Source of the DNA: Mesotaenium endlicherianum
Lineage: Eukaryota > Streptophyta > Zygnematophyceae > Zygnematales > Mesotaeniaceae
Assembly (NCBI GenBank): GCA_009602735.1
Contig: WELA01013479.1
Location: 68,766-132,765, forward strand
DNA: 64,000 bases
Direction of reading: 5' to 3'
Shown: positions 61,906 through 64,000 of the stretch, piece after piece
Numbering within the stretch: position 1 is the stretch's first letter
Layout of the letters: every line of letters starts with the position of its first letter
Position numbers and translations under genes: made by a program
Notes under the pieces: model-generated
What the model saw: only the letters and a program-made list of their open reading frames with translations
The model's database searches: none
What the model was told of the DNA's origin: nothing

Positions 61906-64000
61906 TGGTTGATTGGTTCAGGTGAACAAGAATTCCCAAGTCAGTTGGGGATTGAGGCCTGTGAAGGCTGCCGGTGTCCAACCTGGAAAGGGACCCGGAG
62001 AAATTTAACTGTATATGCGATCGAGGAGTGGAAGACTCTACCACTTTGTGGAGCCTGCAGAAGGTTCTGATTCTAGCCAAACTCCACGAGAAAGCGAGAC
62101 GTCTGAGCATACTGACAACCAGTGGAGTGAGCAAACGTCGAGAGACGAGTCTCGTTATAACTCCGTAAGCGGTGAGAACCCAGATAACACACGAGCCTTT
62201 GCACCTGATTTAGGCAGAGGGCAAGACGTGTGGAGAAGAGTCAGTGAGTCCTGTTCACCGTTCAAAATGGACGGTGATGATCGAGATGAAAATCCTAAGT
62301 TCAAGCTGTCTGCAAAGTGTTTTAGCGGACGAACCAGCGAAAATGGTCTCACTTTCGAAGAGTTTGATGAGATCTATTGGGCAGAATTCTTTGAGAAGAT
62401 TTGGAAAGATTCTTCTTATACGCAATCTGTCGCATTTATAGGCTTGGTTCAATACTTGGACAAGGATGCCCTGCTGTTATATCGCCAATTCCGGAAGGAT
62501 GAAGACCTCACCCAGAAATGGGCGTTTGAAGAACAGAAAAGGGCTAGGGATTTAAAAGTCCGAAAAGAGGCTGCGAAAGCCCGAATGTCCCCTTTATCTT
62601 CAGGAAGAACAGTGACGACTGCACCTGTTGAGAGCATAGGCTTAGCTGCACTAACACAAGAATTAACAGAGGCCATGAGGCAACTCACTGAGGGCCAGCG
62701 GAAGGCTGCCACTCAAGATGATGATGCCGGCTCTGTCGCAGAATTGCGAAAGGTGTGTGCAGAACTGTCTGAAAAGATTGCTAAAGCTCAGGAACGAGTA
62801 ACACGCAGAGGTGCACCTCTCCATGGTCAGCAAAGCGATAGTGCCACGACAGAGGCAAGCCATGCGCAAGCCTTGGCTAGCTGTCGCAAGGATATGGAGG
62901 CTGGGGATGACCAGCTAGACCCCACGCATTGTCTGCGTCGTTTCTTCAAGTTGCTTGAAGCACGATTCCCAGAGGATCGCAGTCTTAAGGTGCACCGTTA
63001 TGTGCATTTTGTCCGTCAGAAGAACGAGACAGTCATGGAGGTTAAATCCAAATTGGCAGACCACGCCAAGAAGGCAAAAATATACGAGCCCAGAATAGTG
63101 GCTGACAAGTTTCTGTTGTGCTTGGGGAAGGAAATAGATCGTGAAGTCAGGCCACAGCTGTCCGCAAAACACGGGATTTACTGGGACATTGACGAGGCGG
63201 CTGAAATAGCACGAAATATCGAAGAAGGTAAAGTATGGTATAGAGAGGCTTCCAGGACGCTTATGGCTCCTAAGAGGCGAGAGGAATTCTCTTCGTCTAA
63301 GGCCAACAGCTCTAATTTTCAATTTAAGAAAAAGAGCGGGTCTTTCAATAAGTTTGCTAAGCACGCCAACGCTGCTGAGACAGCAGAGAGTTGTTGGAAT
63401 TGCGGAAAATGAGGACATCAGAAGAGAGACTGTCCGTACCCAGATGCTAAGCAACTATCCGCTAGCAAAGCGCAGATATGCGCACATTGCAGTAAGAAGG
63501 GACACTCGGAAGATGAGTGCTGGTCTAAGAACCCAAATCAAAAGTCGCCCTGGGCAAATGCTGCCAAAAAAGATGCAGACAAAGAGAAAAAGAAAGAAAA
63601 GGGTGGCTCTGGTAACCGCAAGGGTAACCAGAAGTATGAAGCTATGAGTGCAGAAAATTGTTGAGTTGGAAGCACAGTTTGCAAAACTAAATGCGCCCAA
63701 TGTTTATTATAATGCAAACAATGCAGAAAAGACTGTCTGCAAAGGCGAGAAGCGGCTGCCTGAAAAAGATGTGGATACAACGGCTGCCAAGCAAGCAGAT
63801 CACAACCGTTTGGAGCCAAGGAATGCTGGAAAGCTTCCTCAGACTTTCCGGATCACTCTGGATGAAAACGAGATCTCGCAGCTACGACAAACCAGGCCCG
63901 GGTCGCGCAAGACATTCAGTTTTTCACGGGAGAAGCTGAAGGCTCTGGTGGAACACCGGATCCAGCATGCGCCTTTGCTTTCTCTCGCGGATTTGCACAT
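61906..64000 (+). mobile_element. LTR element, leader, gag and start of pol (fossil, cut by window)
   Basis: After the LTR comes a leader, then gag (about 62,015-63,660): a charged, Glu/Lys-rich capsid region and two CCHC zinc knuckles (CWNCGK..., and CAHCSKKGHSEDEC). From about 63,690 the frame looks like the start of pol and runs off the edge. It is Ty3/gypsy-like by its gag and shared LTR. In the part seen it is largely whole, with about one or two breaks, so it is younger than the copy at the window start. Confidence 0.65.

Noticed and set aside
62015-63412. Host gene for a 465-residue zinc-knuckle protein
   Set aside because: It follows an LTR matched at the other end of the window and has retroelement gag features, so it is treated as part of the LTR element.

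Overview
The window looks like a TE-rich nuclear region of a green alga (Viridiplantae, more likely an alga than a land plant). The reasons are GT-AG introns throughout, extensin-like hydroxyproline-rich repeats, fasciclin and L-type lectin domains in a secreted protein, a DIRS-like retroelement, and a Ty3-like pol that ends in a PHD-like finger. The species cannot be named from the sequence alone.

Layout: (1) 1-22,767 is AT-rich and made of transposon fossils and repeats. It holds the 3' end of an LTR element with tandem LTRs (1-2,713), a small TRIM-type element (3,401-3,898), a DIRS-like relic (4,996-8,430), unexplained coding debris (8,658-9,500), and a chromodomain Ty3/gypsy element with both LTRs on the minus strand (11,670-20,238). 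(2) 22,768-58,152, minus strand, is GC-richer and, on my reading, one giant intact gene of about 55 exons. (3) 58,153-60,642 has no recognisable gene. (4) From about 60,643 to the end is the 5' part of another LTR element, related to the one at the start of the window.

The giant gene is the main result. Exon by exon on the minus strand it reads: signal peptide; four tandem copies of a roughly 3.3-kb module (lectin-like domain a, a 14-residue linker, lectin-like domain b, short Pro-rich exons); longer Pro-rich linkers; three FAS1 (fasciclin) exons separated by Pro-rich linkers, one with a 42-bp repeat in 17 copies; two large exons of X-Pro-Y repeats (about 1,370 residues); seven exons of Ig-like folds; and a C-terminal region with about eight membrane spans, ending at a stop codon at 22,768. 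Introns 1-36 are all phase 1. The later introns have mixed phases, yet all 54 junctions keep one open frame, giving a predicted 5,855 residues. I infer a giant, modular, membrane-anchored cell-surface adhesin or wall-sensor protein. Function is inferred from architecture only.
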